A program made the translations under genes and the position numbers. Shown in pieces: positions 7,700 through 15,902 of a stretch of 32,898 nt of DNA (its first letter is position 1; every line of letters starts with the position of its first letter). Under the pieces are notes generated by a model. It saw only the letters and a program-made list of their open reading frames with translations. It was not told the origin of the DNA and ran no database searches. Location of the stretch: assembly GCA_003250495.1 (NCBI GenBank), contig QKGH01000325.1:1-32898 (forward strand). The letters run 5' to 3'. The stretch is from Marinobacterium sp. (lineage in GTDB: Bacteria; Pseudomonadota; Gammaproteobacteria; Pseudomonadales; Balneatricaceae).

Positions 7700-9163
7700 A
7701 TGAAATTCATCATCAAGCTGTTCCCCGAGATCACGATCAAGAGTCGTCCGGTCCGCAAGCGTCTCATCGCCCGTTTACAGACCAACCTGCAGATAATCCT
7801 GGCCCGTATCGAGCCGAGCGTGCGCGTCAGCAGTTTCTGGGACAAGCTGGAGGTGCAGTATCAGGACGGCACGGCTCAGGTCCGGGAGCAACTGGTGGAC
7901 GCCATGGCCTGTACGCCTGGCATCCAGACCTTCCTCGAAGTCGAGCAGTATCCGCTGGGCGATTTCCACGCCGTCTATGAGTTGACGCGGGCGGCCTATG
8001 CCGAGCGTCTGACGGGTAAGACGTTCAAGGTGCGCGTGCGTCGTAGCGGCAAGCATGAGTTCACCTCCATCGAGCTTGAACGCTATGTCGGCGGCGGCCT
8101 GCGTCAACACACCGAGGCGGCCGGCGTCGATGTGCATAACCCGGAGGTCTGGGTCGACCTCGAAGTGCGCGATGAGAGCCTGTTCATCATCACCGCGATC
8201 CATCAGGGGCTTGGCGGGTATCCGCTGGGTACCCAGGAACCGGTGCTGTCGTTGATCTCCGGCGGTTTCGATTCGGTGGTCTCCTCCTGGATGACGATGC
8301 GGCGCGGCTGTAAGACCCACTTCCTGTTTTTTAACCTCGGCGGTTATGCCCACGAGATCGGCGTCAAGCAGGTCGCGCTGCAACTGTGGCGGCGTTATGG
8401 CTCCTCGGCGCGGGTCAAGTTCGTTACGGTGCCGTTCGAAGAGGTGGTCGGCGAGATTCTGCAGAATATCGATCACTCCCACATGGGGGTGGTGCTGAAG
8501 CGGATGATGATGCGTGCGGCGGACAAGGTCGCCGACCGGATGGATATTCCGGCGCTGGTAACCGGCGAAAGCATCGCCCAGGTATCGAGCCAGACCCTGC
8601 CCAATCTGCGCCTGATCGACGCCGCGGCCGAGCATCTGGTGCTGCGTCCGCTGATTACCATGGATAAGCCCGAGATCATCGATCTGACCCGTAAGATCGG
8701 CGCGTTCGAGCTGGCCAGTGCGATGCCGGAGTTTTGCGGGGTGATCTCCGACCGGCCGACGACGGCGGCAAAGCGTGAGCGGGTCGAGCGTGAAGAGCAG
8801 GGGTTCGATTTCGAGGTGCTGGAGCGTGCTGTAGCCGCCGTCGAGATGATCAGCATCGATGAGATAGTGGAAAATCGCAATATCAATTCTGAAATTGAGG
8901 CGCTGACCCGGGTAGAGCCGGGGCAGGTGATCGTCGACATTCGCGCACCGCAGGAGCAGGAGCGTAAGCCGCTCAATCTGCCGGGCGTCGAGATCCTGAA
9001 AATACCCTTCTATAAACTGGAGTCGGCGCTGTCCGAGCTCCCGCAGAATCGGCACTATCTGCTGTATTGCGAGAAGGGCGTGATGAGTCAGATGCACGCC
9101 CAGCACCTGATCGAACAGGGTGCTGACAATATCGGAGTTTATCGTCCCGCCGCTCAGAACTGA
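7700..9163 (+). CDS. thiI: tRNA 4-thiouridine synthase / thiamine thiazole sulfurtransferase ThiI
   Basis: The 487-residue protein transfers sulfur to U8 of tRNA and to the ThiS carrier in thiazole synthesis. It has an N-terminal ferredoxin-like/THUMP region (about 1-170), a PP-loop ATP-pyrophosphatase domain with SGGFDS at 187-192, and a C-terminal rhodanese domain (about 400-487). The persulfide cysteine is Cys457 in LLYCEKGVMSQ, and the disulfide partner is Cys346 in EFCGVISDRPT, matching Cys456 and Cys344 of E. coli. The rhodanese extension marks the long enterobacterial-type ThiI. The gene follows a tRNA cluster and is transcribed with it or from its own -10 element. Confidence 0.98.
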   Translation: MKFIIKLFPEITIKSRPVRKRLIARLQTNLQIILARIEPSVRVSSFWDKLEVQYQDGTAQVREQLVDAMACTPGIQTFLEVEQYPLGDFHAVYELTRAAYAERLTGKTFKVRVRRSGKHEFTSIELERYVGGGLRQHTEAAGVDVHNPEVWVDLEVRDESLFIITAIHQGLGGYPLGTQEPVLSLISGGFDSVVSSWMTMRRGCKTHFLFFNLGGYAHEIGVKQVALQLWRRYGSSARVKFVTVPFEEVVGEILQNIDHSHMGVVLKRMMMRAADKVADRMDIPALVTGESIAQVSSQTLPNLRLIDAAAEHLVLRPLITMDKPEIIDLTRKIGAFELASAMPEFCGVISDRPTTAAKRERVEREEQGFDFEVLERAVAAVEMISIDEIVENRNINSEIEALTRVEPGQVIVDIRAPQEQERKPLNLPGVEILKIPFYKLESALSELPQNRHYLLYCEKGVMSQMHAQHLIEQGADNIGVYRPAAQN

Positions 9164-9174
9164 GCGGCGTTTTT
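9148..9174 (+). terminator. Intrinsic terminator overlapping the thiI stop codon
   Basis: CGCCGCTCA (9148-9156), loop GAAC, TGAGCGGCG (9161-9169), then TTTTT. The TGA at the start of the right arm is the thiI stop codon, so the left arm of the hairpin is coding sequence. Confidence 0.92.
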
Positions 9175-9250
9175 GTATCTTGCCGGGGTAACGTTCTGCC
9201 ACCCCAAAATGCGTCGATTTTTGTAAAAAAACTACACATTGTCGACAATC

Positions 9251-9281
9251 TTGCTTTTACCTACCCCCTGTGGGATAGAAT
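9251..9281 (+). promoter_or_regulatory. Candidate promoter of the oad operon
   Basis: The 273-bp gap before oadG contains TAGAAT (9276-9281; 5 of 6 to the -10 consensus). TTGCTT (9251-9256) lies 19 bp upstream. A 10-bp perfect palindrome TTGTCGACAA lies just before at 9239-9248 and could be an operator. The leader to the oadG ATG would be about 160 nt. I see no other gene-like content in this gap. Confidence 0.35.
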
Positions 9282-9447
9282 AGCGCCACTCGATTACGTT
9301 TGTTTACCTGATCTGTCACAAAGCAGGCGGGAGCGCGTGGTCGATTCATCTGTTCACCGTTGTCACTGTGTGTTCTATTACGCAACAGCCTCAGCCAAAA
9401 GCTGCCGGTGAACTCAAGGGTTAACTACAGAACAGGAGCGCCCACAG

Positions 9448-9684
9448 ATGGATAATCTGCTCTCGGATGGCCTCAACCTGCTGGTCTTCGGAATGGGGTT
9501 TGTGTTTGTTTTTCTGACACTGCTGGTCGCGGTGACCGGTCTGATGTCGAAGCTGGTGATGAAGTTCGAGCCCGCTCCGGCACCGAAAGCCCCCAAGGTC
9601 CGTCCCGCTGTATCGCCGTCAGCCGCCAATAACGACCAGTTGATCGCTGTGATGACGGCTGCTGTCCATAAGTATCGCTCGTAA
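9448..9684 (+). CDS. oadG: Oxaloacetate decarboxylase Na+ pump, gamma subunit
   Basis: A 78-residue protein with one hydrophobic membrane helix (about residues 10-35, LLVFGMGFVFVFLTLLVAVTG) followed by a Pro/Ala/Lys-rich cytoplasmic tail. OadG assembles the alpha and beta subunits at the membrane, and its C-terminal tail helps metal binding and decarboxylation. The identification relies on length, topology and position as the first gene of an oadGAB operon. The ribosome site CAGGAG is 10 bp before the ATG. The gene is 42 bp before oadA. Confidence 0.93.
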   Translation: MDNLLSDGLNLLVFGMGFVFVFLTLLVAVTGLMSKLVMKFEPAPAPKAPKVRPAVSPSAANNDQLIAVMTAAVHKYRS

Positions 9685-9726
9685 GAGCGCACAACAACGA
9701 TAACAGAGTGAGATAAGGCCAACCCC

Positions 9727-11508
9727 ATGTCCGACGCAAAGAAAGCACTTGGAATTACCGACGTCGTACTGCGTGATGCGCATCAATCACTGTTTGCCAC
9801 ACGCATGCGACTGGACGATATGCTGCCGATCGCCGAGAAGCTCGATCAGGTAGGCTACTGGTCCCTGGAGAGCTGGGGCGGCGCGACGTTCGACTCCTGC
9901 ATCCGCTACCTGGGCGAAGATCCGTGGCTGCGCATCCGTGAGTTGAAGGCGGCGATGCCCCATACCCGTCAGCAGATGCTGCTGCGCGGTCAGAACCTGC
10001 TCGGCTACCGCCATTACGCCGACGATGTCGTGGAGAAGTTCGTTGAGCGCGCCGCCGAGAGCGGTATCGATGTGTTCCGTATCTTCGACGCGATGAACGA
10101 CCCGCGTAACCTGGAGACCGCGATCAGGGCGGTCAAGGGAACCGGTAAGCACGCCCAGGGCACGATCTCCTACACCACCAGTCCGGTGCACACCGTCGAG
10201 ATGTGGGTCGAGTACGCCAAGACGCTGGAGGATATGGGGGCCGATTCCATCGCGATCAAGGATATGTCCGGTATCCTGACCCCTTACGGTGCGTTCGATC
10301 TGGTGTCCCGCCTGAAGGCGCAGACCGGGCTCGAAGTGCAGTTGCATGCGCATGCGACGGCCGGCCTGTCCGACATGACGATCCTGAAAGCCGTGGAAGC
10401 GGGTATCGACCGCGTCGATACCGCGATCTCCTCGATGTCGATGACCTATGGTCATACCGCAACAGAATCGGTGGTGGCGGCATTGGCCGGCACCGACCGC
10501 GATACCGGGCTGGATCTGAACCGCCTGGAGGAAATCGCGGCCTACTTCCGCGAAGTACGCAAAAAATACGCGAAGTTCGAAGGTTCGCTGCGGGGTACCG
10601 ACTCCCGCATCCTGGTTGCCCAGGTGCCGGGCGGCATGCTGACCAACATGGAAAGCCAGCTGCGTGAGCAGGGCGCGTCCGATAAGTTCGACGAAGTACT
10701 GGCCGAGATTCCGCGTGTCCGCGAAGATCTGGGTTTTATCCCGCTGGTAACGCCGACCTCGCAGATCGTCGGTACCCAGGCGGTGATCAACGTCCTGATG
10801 GGGGAGCGTTACAAAACCATCTCCAAAGAGGTTCAGGGTGTCCTGAAAGGCGAATACGGTGCGGCACCGGCGCCGTTCAACGAAGAGCTGCGCCAGCGCG
10901 TGCTTGCCGGCGACGAGCCGGTGACCTGCCGGCCGGCCGACCTGCTGCAGCCGGAATTGCAGAAACTGGTCGGCGAGCTGAAACAGCTTGCCAGCGAAAA
11001 AGGGATCAGCCTCGAGCAGGGCGAGCGGGAGATCGATGATGTCCTGACCTACGCGCTGTTCCCGCAGATTGGCCTTAAATTCCTGGAAAACCGCGGTAAC
11101 CCCGACGCATTCGAACCCGCCCCGACTCTTGAGGATATAAAAACCATGGCAGCCCCGAAAAAATCCGGTCCGGAAGTTTACACCATCACCGTCAACGGCC
11201 AGAGCTACGTGGTCCAGGTTGCCGAGGGTGGTGATATCACCAATGTGGCGGCTGCGCCGGCAGCTGCCGCAGCCGCTCCGGTGGCTGCCGGTGCCGGTGA
11301 AGAGGTACCGGCGCCGCTGGCTGGTAACATCTGGAAGGTGATGGTCTCTACTGGCCAGGCCGTCCAGGAGGGCGACGTGCTGGTAATCCTCGAAGCGATG
11401 AAGATGGAGACCGAGGTCCGTGCGGCACGCGCCGGCCAGATCGTCTCTGTGGACGTCAAAGAGGGTGACGCCGTTCAGGTGGGCGATTCGCTGGTCACGC
11501 TGGCCTGA
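9727..11508 (+). CDS. oadA: Oxaloacetate decarboxylase alpha subunit (biotin carboxyltransferase)
   Basis: The 593-residue cytoplasmic subunit transfers the carboxyl group of oxaloacetate to biotin, giving pyruvate. The carboxyltransferase TIM barrel begins [15 protein letters not shown] and contains [12 protein letters not shown] and [10 protein letters not shown] (metal-binding His pair). The conserved C-terminal half of the barrel follows to about residue 460. An Ala/Pro-rich hinge (about 500-520) leads to a biotinyl domain with EAMKMETEV; the biotin-accepting lysine is Lys559. The length is typical. The gene lies between oadG and oadB, with 21 bp to oadB, so all three are one operon. A transcarboxylase or pyruvate carboxylase B subunit is the main alternative, but the oadG/oadB neighbours argue against it. 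Confidence 0.97.
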   Translation: MSDAKKALGITDVVLRDAHQSLFATRMRLDDMLPIAEKLDQVGYWSLESWGGATFDSCIRYLGEDPWLRIRELKAAMPHTRQQMLLRGQNLLGYRHYADDVVEKFVERAAESGIDVFRIFDAMNDPRNLETAIRAVKGTGKHAQGTISYTTSPVHTVEMWVEYAKTLEDMGADSIAIKDMSGILTPYGAFDLVSRLKAQTGLEVQLHAHATAGLSDMTILKAVEAGIDRVDTAISSMSMTYGHTATESVVAALAGTDRDTGLDLNRLEEIAAYFREVRKKYAKFEGSLRGTDSRILVAQVPGGMLTNMESQLREQGASDKFDEVLAEIPRVREDLGFIPLVTPTSQIVGTQAVINVLMGERYKTISKEVQGVLKGEYGAAPAPFNEELRQRVLAGDEPVTCRPADLLQPELQKLVGELKQLASEKGISLEQGEREIDDVLTYALFPQIGLKFLENRGNPDAFEPAPTLEDIKTMAAPKKSGPEVYTITVNGQSYVVQVAEGGDITNVAAAPAAAAAAPVAAGAGEEVPAPLAGNIWKVMVSTGQAVQEGDVLVILEAMKMETEVRAARAGQIVSVDVKEGDAVQVGDSLVTLA

Positions 11509-11529
11509 CAGAATAGGGTGGTTTGAGTA

Positions 11530-12849
11530 ATGGATAAGCTACTCGATCTTTGGCACGCGTCGGGGCTGTACAACGTCACGTCCGGTCAGCTGTTGATGAT
11601 GGCGATCGGTCTGCTGTTGCTGTACCTGGCGATTCGGAAGAACTTCGAGCCGCTGCTGCTGGTGCCGATCGGCTTCGGTGGCATCCTCGCCAACATCCCG
11701 GAAGCGGGGTTGGCGTTGTCGGCGGTCGAAAACGCGGTCCACTTCGCCAAGCCGGAGGTGCTCAGTGCACTGGCCGGCGTGCTGGGGACCGCGCCTGAGC
11801 CCGAAGCGCTGCTGCACGCCTATCATGTCTCCGCGCCCACCGTGCACGCGGCAGCGGCGGGTGTGGCGGCGGATGCCGGCTACAACAATGGCATGATGTA
11901 CAATTTTTACCTCGTGGCCATCGCCTCCGGTGCGGCACCGCTGGTGATCTTCATGGGGGTCGGCGCGATGACCGACTTCGGTCCGCTGCTGGCCAACCCG
12001 AAGACGCTGTTCCTCGGCGCCGCAGCCCAGTTCGGTATCTTCGCGACGATCCTCGGTGCGGTCGCGCTGTCGATGAGTGGCCTGATGGACTTCAGCATCC
12101 AGGATGCTGCGGCTATCGGCATCATCGGTGGGGCTGACGGTCCGACGGCAATCTACGTGGCCAGCCTGCTGGCGCCGCAGTTGTTGGGGGCCATCGCCGT
12201 GGCAGCCTACTCCTACATGGCGCTGGTTCCGCTGATCCAGCCGCCGATCATGCGTCTGCAGCCGCCGATCATGCGTCTGCTGACGACCGAGGCCGAGCGC
12301 AAGATCAAGATGCATCAGTTGCGTCACGTGTCGAAGACCGAGAAGATCTTCTTCCCGATCCTGTTGCTGATCCTGGTGGCGTTGCTGCTGCCGGATGCTG
12401 CACCGCTGCTCGGGATGTTCTGCTTCGGTAACCTGATGCGCGAATGTGGCGTGGTGGATCGTCTGAGCGATACGGCGCAGAACGCGTTGATCAATATTGT
12501 GACGATCTTCCTCGGTCTGTCGGTGGGTTCCAAGCTCAGTGCGGACAAGTTCCTCGACGTACAGACGCTGGGTATCCTGCTGCTGGGGGTTATCGCTTTC
12601 GGTATCGGTACGGCGGCCGGCGTGTTGATGGCCAAGTTGATGAACAAGCTGTCGGGCGGCGACTCCATCAACCCGCTGATCGGCTCGGCCGGGGTATCGG
12701 CGGTGCCGATGGCGGCCCGTGTCTCCAACAAGATAGGTCTGGAGGCCAACCCGCAGAATTTCCTGCTGATGCATGCCATGGGACCGAACGTCGCAGGCGT
12801 TATCGGCTCTGCCGTGGCGGCAGGGGTCATGATCAAGTTCGTTGGCTGA
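11530..12849 (+). CDS. oadB: Oxaloacetate decarboxylase beta subunit (Na+ pump)
   Basis: The 439-residue polytopic membrane protein decarboxylates carboxybiotin and couples this to Na+ export. The first helix region contains [19 protein letters not shown]. The conserved substrate/sodium regions include [16 protein letters not shown] and a C-terminal [15 protein letters not shown] with [19 protein letters not shown]. Midway, after the segment [16 protein letters not shown], the seven residues QPPIMRL occur twice in tandem, where the family normally has them once. The ribosome site is weak (AGGGTGG). It closes the operon before a strong bidirectional terminator. Confidence 0.97.
   Translation: MDKLLDLWHASGLYNVTSGQLLMMAIGLLLLYLAIRKNFEPLLLVPIGFGGILANIPEAGLALSAVENAVHFAKPEVLSALAGVLGTAPEPEALLHAYHVSAPTVHAAAAGVAADAGYNNGMMYNFYLVAIASGAAPLVIFMGVGAMTDFGPLLANPKTLFLGAAAQFGIFATILGAVALSMSGLMDFSIQDAAAIGIIGGADGPTAIYVASLLAPQLLGAIAVAAYSYMALVPLIQPPIMRLQPPIMRLLTTEAERKIKMHQLRHVSKTEKIFFPILLLILVALLLPDAAPLLGMFCFGNLMRECGVVDRLSDTAQNALINIVTIFLGLSVGSKLSADKFLDVQTLGILLLGVIAFGIGTAAGVLMAKLMNKLSGGDSINPLIGSAGVSAVPMAARVSNKIGLEANPQNFLLMHAMGPNVAGVIGSAVAAGVMIKFVG
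12238..12279 (+). repeat. Exact 21-bp in-frame tandem duplication in oadB
   Basis: Positions 12238-12258 and 12259-12279 are identical 21-bp units, each encoding QPPIMRL. The duplication keeps the frame and adds seven residues between two hydrophobic segments. Perfect identity, including synonymous sites, suggests a recent event. Confidence 0.95.
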
Positions 12850-12864
12850 GGTCGGCGATAGATC

Positions 12865-12895
12865 AAAAAAGGGCTGCTGATGCAGCCCTTTTTTT
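12865..12895. terminator. Bidirectional intrinsic terminator between oadB and the deacetylase gene
   Basis: An A6 tract (12865-12870), stem GGGCTGC (12871-12877), loop TGAT, GCAGCCC (12882-12888) and a T7 tract. The A and T tracts flank the same stem, so it works from both sides of these convergent genes. It sits 16 bp after oadB and 17 bp beyond the end of the minus-strand gene. Confidence 0.92.
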
Positions 12896-12911
12896 GTCTG
12901 TTTGTCGACGA

Positions 12912-13850
12912 TCAGTTATCCGGCGTGGAGGCGGCGGCCAGCACTTCGATATGGGCCAGAACGCTGAAGGCCAGCGAGATGGGGTTATAACCCCCTTCGA
13001 GCACGGAGACGACGCGCCCCTGGCACAGCGCATCGGCGGCCGCCACTATCTGCTCCGTTACCCAGCGATAGTCCTCCTCTTCCAGATTCAGATCGCCCAT
13101 CGGGTCCTCTTTATGAGCATCGAAGCCGGCTGAGATGAAGATGATGTCAGGCTCGTGACGATAGAGCGCCGGTAGCCACTGCTGTTCTACCGCGGTGCGG
13201 AAGTCGCTCGGTGGACTGAACGCCTTCAGTGGACAGTTGACGATATTGGGGCGATTGATCTCCGAGTAACGTTCCGGGTAGTAGGGGTGCTGGAAGGTCG
13301 AACAGACCAGGACCTCCGGACGATCTTTGAAGATATCCACAGTGCCGTTGCAGTGGTGCACATCGAAGTCGAGGATGGCGACGCGCTGGATGCGGGAGTC
13401 CTGCAGGGCATGGCAGGCGGCGATGGCGACGTTGTTGTAGAAACAGAATCCCATTGCGGCCTTGAATTCGGCATGGTGTCCCGGGGGACGTACCGCGACG
13501 AATGCGTTGTGCGCGGCGCCGCTGAGCACGCGCTCGGTGGCCAGGATCGAGCCCCCCGCCGCGAGATCTGCCGCGTGCAGCGAGTCGGGGCAGAGCGCGG
13601 TGTCCTCGTCGGTATAGACCACCCCTTCGCTGGGCAATTTCATCTGCAGCCGGGTTTGATGCAGGTCGGCGTGTGCAAGTCGAATCTGTTCGGGCGTCGC
13701 CGGGACCGCGTCGAGCTGGTCGAGCAACTGCATCAGGCCGCTGCGTTCAAGCACTCGCCGGATCGCGTGCAAACGGACCGGGCTTTCCGGGTGTTCGGGA
13801 CCCAGATTGTGAAGATTGCAGTCCTGATGACTGATATAGGCGGTTGTCAT
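12912..13850 (-). CDS. Histone-deacetylase-family (class II-like) amidohydrolase
   Basis: The 312-residue protein belongs to the arginase/deacetylase superfamily, zinc hydrolases that remove acyl groups from lysines or polyamines. All core motifs are present: RPPGHHAE with the His125-His126 catalytic pair, GFCFYNNVA, DFDVHHCNGT with zinc ligands Asp163 and His165, ISAGFDAH with zinc ligand Asp244, and LEGGY with the transition-state tyrosine Tyr288. There is no signal peptide. The real substrate in bacteria of this type is unknown; acetoin-utilisation, acetylpolyamine or protein deacetylation are possible. It is convergent with the oad operon and divergent from the REC-TPR gene, so the context does not fix its role. 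Confidence 0.93.
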   Translation of the reverse strand: MTTAYISHQDCNLHNLGPEHPESPVRLHAIRRVLERSGLMQLLDQLDAVPATPEQIRLAHADLHQTRLQMKLPSEGVVYTDEDTALCPDSLHAADLAAGGSILATERVLSGAAHNAFVAVRPPGHHAEFKAAMGFCFYNNVAIAACHALQDSRIQRVAILDFDVHHCNGTVDIFKDRPEVLVCSTFQHPYYPERYSEINRPNIVNCPLKAFSPPSDFRTAVEQQWLPALYRHEPDIIFISAGFDAHKEDPMGDLNLEEEDYRWVTEQIVAAADALCQGRVVSVLEGGYNPISLAFSVLAHIEVLAAASTPDN

Positions 13851-13877
13851 TGTTCTGTTTTACTCCCATCTCGTCCC

Positions 13878-13905
13878 ATTCTAGGGGAAATGCCGGCCCT
13901 GTCCT
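13878..13905 (-). promoter_or_regulatory. Candidate promoter of the deacetylase-family gene
   Basis: On the minus strand AGGACA (13905-13900) and TAGAAT (13883-13878) are 16 bp apart, matching the -35 and -10 consensus at 4 and 5 of 6 positions. The start would be near 13871, leaving a leader of about 20 nt. Confidence 0.4.
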
Positions 13906-13992
13906 CTTAGGCGTTGGTCTAGTTTTGATCCAGGTCAGTGCTTGCCATCCGTCAGCGGGTTACTCTTACATCACAGCATAGAACTGTCTTTA

Positions 13993-14027
13993 GCACCGAG
14001 CGTTTTCACCCGACGCCGGTGCTTTTT
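13993..14027 (+). terminator. Terminator-like hairpin with no upstream gene on its strand
   Basis: GCACCG (13993-13998) pairs with CGGTGC (14017-14022), an inner GCG pairs with CGC after a bulged A, the loop is 11 nt, and TTTTT (14023-14027) follows. It lies in the 295-bp divergent gap between the deacetylase gene and the REC-TPR gene, where no plus-strand gene precedes it. It could end a short RNA or act as an attenuator. Confidence 0.55.
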
Positions 14028-14068
14028 CTTGCCTGCTCCCCGCCTTTCTCCGTTCGATCAACTCTCGG

Positions 14069-14074
14069 TATACT
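14069..14074 (+). promoter_or_regulatory. Candidate -10 element for the REC-TPR gene
   Basis: TATACT, matching the -10 consensus at 5 of 6, lies 71 bp before the GTG start of the downstream gene. The -35 position (TTCTCC at 14046-14051) is poor. No sigma-54 or sigma-28 pattern was seen in this gap. Confidence 0.35.
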
Positions 14075-14145
14075 GCATCCTGGACCTGGGCGAAGGTACG
14101 TGGAACGCGCGACGGTCTGTGGTGTAATCATAAGGATAACCGGAA

Positions 14146-15768
14146 GTGGCGGGGCAGTTGGCAGCGTCTAAAGTCAATTACGCGGATAAAAGCGTTCTGC
14201 TGGTCGATAGCAGCGGCAACATGCGCTCGACCATTTTTTATATGCTGCGCGAACTTGGCGTACAGAACCTGCGGGCGGTGACGGTCAGCGAAAGGGTGCT
14301 GGAGATGATCCGGGATGAGTCCTTCGACATCATCCTGCTCGGGCACAACAGCAGCGATGCGGTGACCGGCATGCGCCTGCTGGAGGAGGCCCGCTACCGC
14401 GGCTACATCCGTCCAACGGCGGGCTGGATTTTCATGACCTCCGATGCCTCCCAGGAGGTTGTGCTCCATGCCATCGATTCTCGGCCCGACGGCCTGCTGA
14501 CCAAACCCTTCACCATCGATGAGCTGAAGCTGAGGCTGGATCAACTGATTCGCCGCAAACAGACCCTGTATCCGATAGAGCAGGCGATCGAGATAGGGGA
14601 TCTGCCGTCGGCAGTGGAGGATTGTGCCGCCATTCCCCGCGGCGATCCCTGTTATGAGCAGGCGCAGCGCCTGCGGGCGCAGTGCCTGATGGAGCTGGGG
14701 CGGGTGCAGCAGGCTTACGACGAACTCGAAAAGCACTACTGGCAGGGCGAGGACAAGGACACCGCGGTGCTGATGGCTCAGGCGTTGTACCGGCTGAAGC
14801 GGCTGGAGGAGGCCGAAGAGCTGTTGGTCGAGCTGGTCGAGCGTTATCCGTTGTTGATCGCCGCCTACGACCTGCTGGCCAAAGTGCATGAAAGCCGCGG
14901 CAACCTGTTCGAGGCTCGGGAAGCGTTGCAGCAGGCGGCGGCAAAGTCGCCGCTCGGGATCCCCCGCCAGATGGAGCTGGGGCGGGTTGCGACCCAGACC
15001 GAGGCGCTCGACGTGGCGGAAAATGCCTATCGGCGCTCCATCGTGTTGGGGCGCAGCAGTTGCTATCGCTCCCCGGAGCCCTATCTGCGGTTGGCCAATA
15101 TCCGCCGTTTGGAGCTGAAAAGCAGCGATGAACGGAAACAGGTGACACTGCGCAACGAGCTGGACAGTCTGCTGAACAATGCCGAGTTTAATTTCCCGCG
15201 CGATATGCAGTTGCGGGTTCGCAGCGCGTTGCTGCGCAGCCAGACCTGCCGCGATCTGGGCGAACTCGACGAGTCCAATCGCCTCTATCGCGAGGCGGAT
15301 CAGCGCAACCGTGAGTTGGATCATCCGCTGAACCTGGAGCGCGAGGAGCTGCTGTTGTCGGGAGACAAGGTCCCGCTGGTCGAGCCAGAGCCGCCGCTGC
15401 CGAAGCGGGAGGAGGCGCGGTTTGCAAAAAGGGATCAGGCGATGGCGGCGAAGGTCAATCGCCTGGGTATCAAGCATTACATGGCGGCAAAATACTCCCA
15501 GGCCATGCGCTATTTCGGTTTGGCGATAGAGTATGACCCGGGTTGTGCCGCGGCGTTATTGAATCTTGCACAACTCTATCTGGAGAGTGCCCGTGACACC
15601 GAGTTCAAACGCGACGAGCGCTTGAAAATGGTGGACCGCTATCTGCATCTGACCGGACGTCTCGAGCTCAATGAAGCGGCGGCGGGGCGTTTGTCGCTGT
15701 TGCGGTCATTGCGGAATCGTCCGTTGCCGGAGCTCGATAAGGGGGCGCTGGCGATGCTGCTGCGCTAA
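14146..15768 (+). CDS. Receiver-like (degenerate REC) protein with C-terminal TPR repeats
   Basis: The 540-residue protein has an N-terminal receiver fold (about 15-130) and a long helical region with TPR-type repeats (about 150-540; for example the pairs near KHYWQGEDKDTAVLMAQALY and LGIKHYMAAKYSQAMRYFG). The receiver keeps Asp21 (VLLVDSS), Thr98 (FMTSDA) and Lys120 (LLTKPF), but the second acidic residue is Ser22 and the expected phosphoacceptor is Gly66 in DIILLGHN. It therefore probably cannot be phosphorylated in the usual way and may act as a protein-interaction module. The start is a GTG after AAGGATAACCGGAA. REC-TPR proteins occur in other gammaproteobacteria, but I know no function for this one. 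Confidence 0.88.
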   Translation: MAGQLAASKVNYADKSVLLVDSSGNMRSTIFYMLRELGVQNLRAVTVSERVLEMIRDESFDIILLGHNSSDAVTGMRLLEEARYRGYIRPTAGWIFMTSDASQEVVLHAIDSRPDGLLTKPFTIDELKLRLDQLIRRKQTLYPIEQAIEIGDLPSAVEDCAAIPRGDPCYEQAQRLRAQCLMELGRVQQAYDELEKHYWQGEDKDTAVLMAQALYRLKRLEEAEELLVELVERYPLLIAAYDLLAKVHESRGNLFEAREALQQAAAKSPLGIPRQMELGRVATQTEALDVAENAYRRSIVLGRSSCYRSPEPYLRLANIRRLELKSSDERKQVTLRNELDSLLNNAEFNFPRDMQLRVRSALLRSQTCRDLGELDESNRLYREADQRNRELDHPLNLEREELLLSGDKVPLVEPEPPLPKREEARFAKRDQAMAAKVNRLGIKHYMAAKYSQAMRYFGLAIEYDPGCAAALLNLAQLYLESARDTEFKRDERLKMVDRYLHLTGRLELNEAAAGRLSLLRSLRNRPLPELDKGALAMLLR

Positions 15769-15774
15769 GGCGGA

Positions 15775-15850
15775 TGGCCTCCCCACAGGGACTCGAACCC
15801 CGATCTGGCCCTTAGGAGGGGCCCGTTCTATCCGGTTGAACTATAGGGAG
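15775..15850 (-). tRNA. tRNA-Arg (anticodon CCU)
   Basis: On the minus strand the acceptor CTCCCTA (from 15850) pairs with TGGGGAG, followed by discriminator G and an encoded CCA ending at 15775. The D stem is GTTC / GAAC. The anticodon stem GGCCC / GGGCC holds loop CTCCTAA with anticodon CCT (plus-strand AGG at 15814-15816). The T arm is CGGGG-TTCGAGT-CCCTG with a G-U pair. This is the minor AGG decoder, like argW of E. coli. The gene begins with C1 paired to G72, and its 3' end is 6 bp beyond the stop of the convergent REC-TPR gene. Confidence 0.93.
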
Positions 15851-15859
15851 ACGGCGCGC

Positions 15860-15865
15860 ATTGTA
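15860..15865 (-). promoter_or_regulatory. Candidate -10 box for tRNA-Arg(CCU)
   Basis: On the minus strand TACAAT lies about 9 bp before the tRNA and is followed by a GC-rich stretch (GCGCGCC) like the discriminators of stringently controlled stable-RNA promoters. The -35 region (TGGTCC at 17 bp) is weak. The tRNA could instead be processed from the flgM-flgN transcript, which runs in the same direction 52 bp upstream. Confidence 0.4.
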
Positions 15866-15902
15866 AAGGCAAAGTGGGTGCAGGACCAGCGTTGTATCGG
15901 GA

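Noticed and set aside
7775-9202. 475-codon minus-strand frame opposite thiI
   Set aside because: Shadow of thiI, His/Leu/Arg-rich composition and no recognisable motif.
11539-12774. 411-codon minus-strand frame opposite oadB
   Set aside because: Composition (Gln/Arg/His-rich) is typical of antisense translation of a membrane protein gene.
13938-14171. 77-codon plus-strand frame before the REC-TPR gene
   Set aside because: It contains the terminator-like hairpin, lacks a ribosome site and shows no recognisable protein features.
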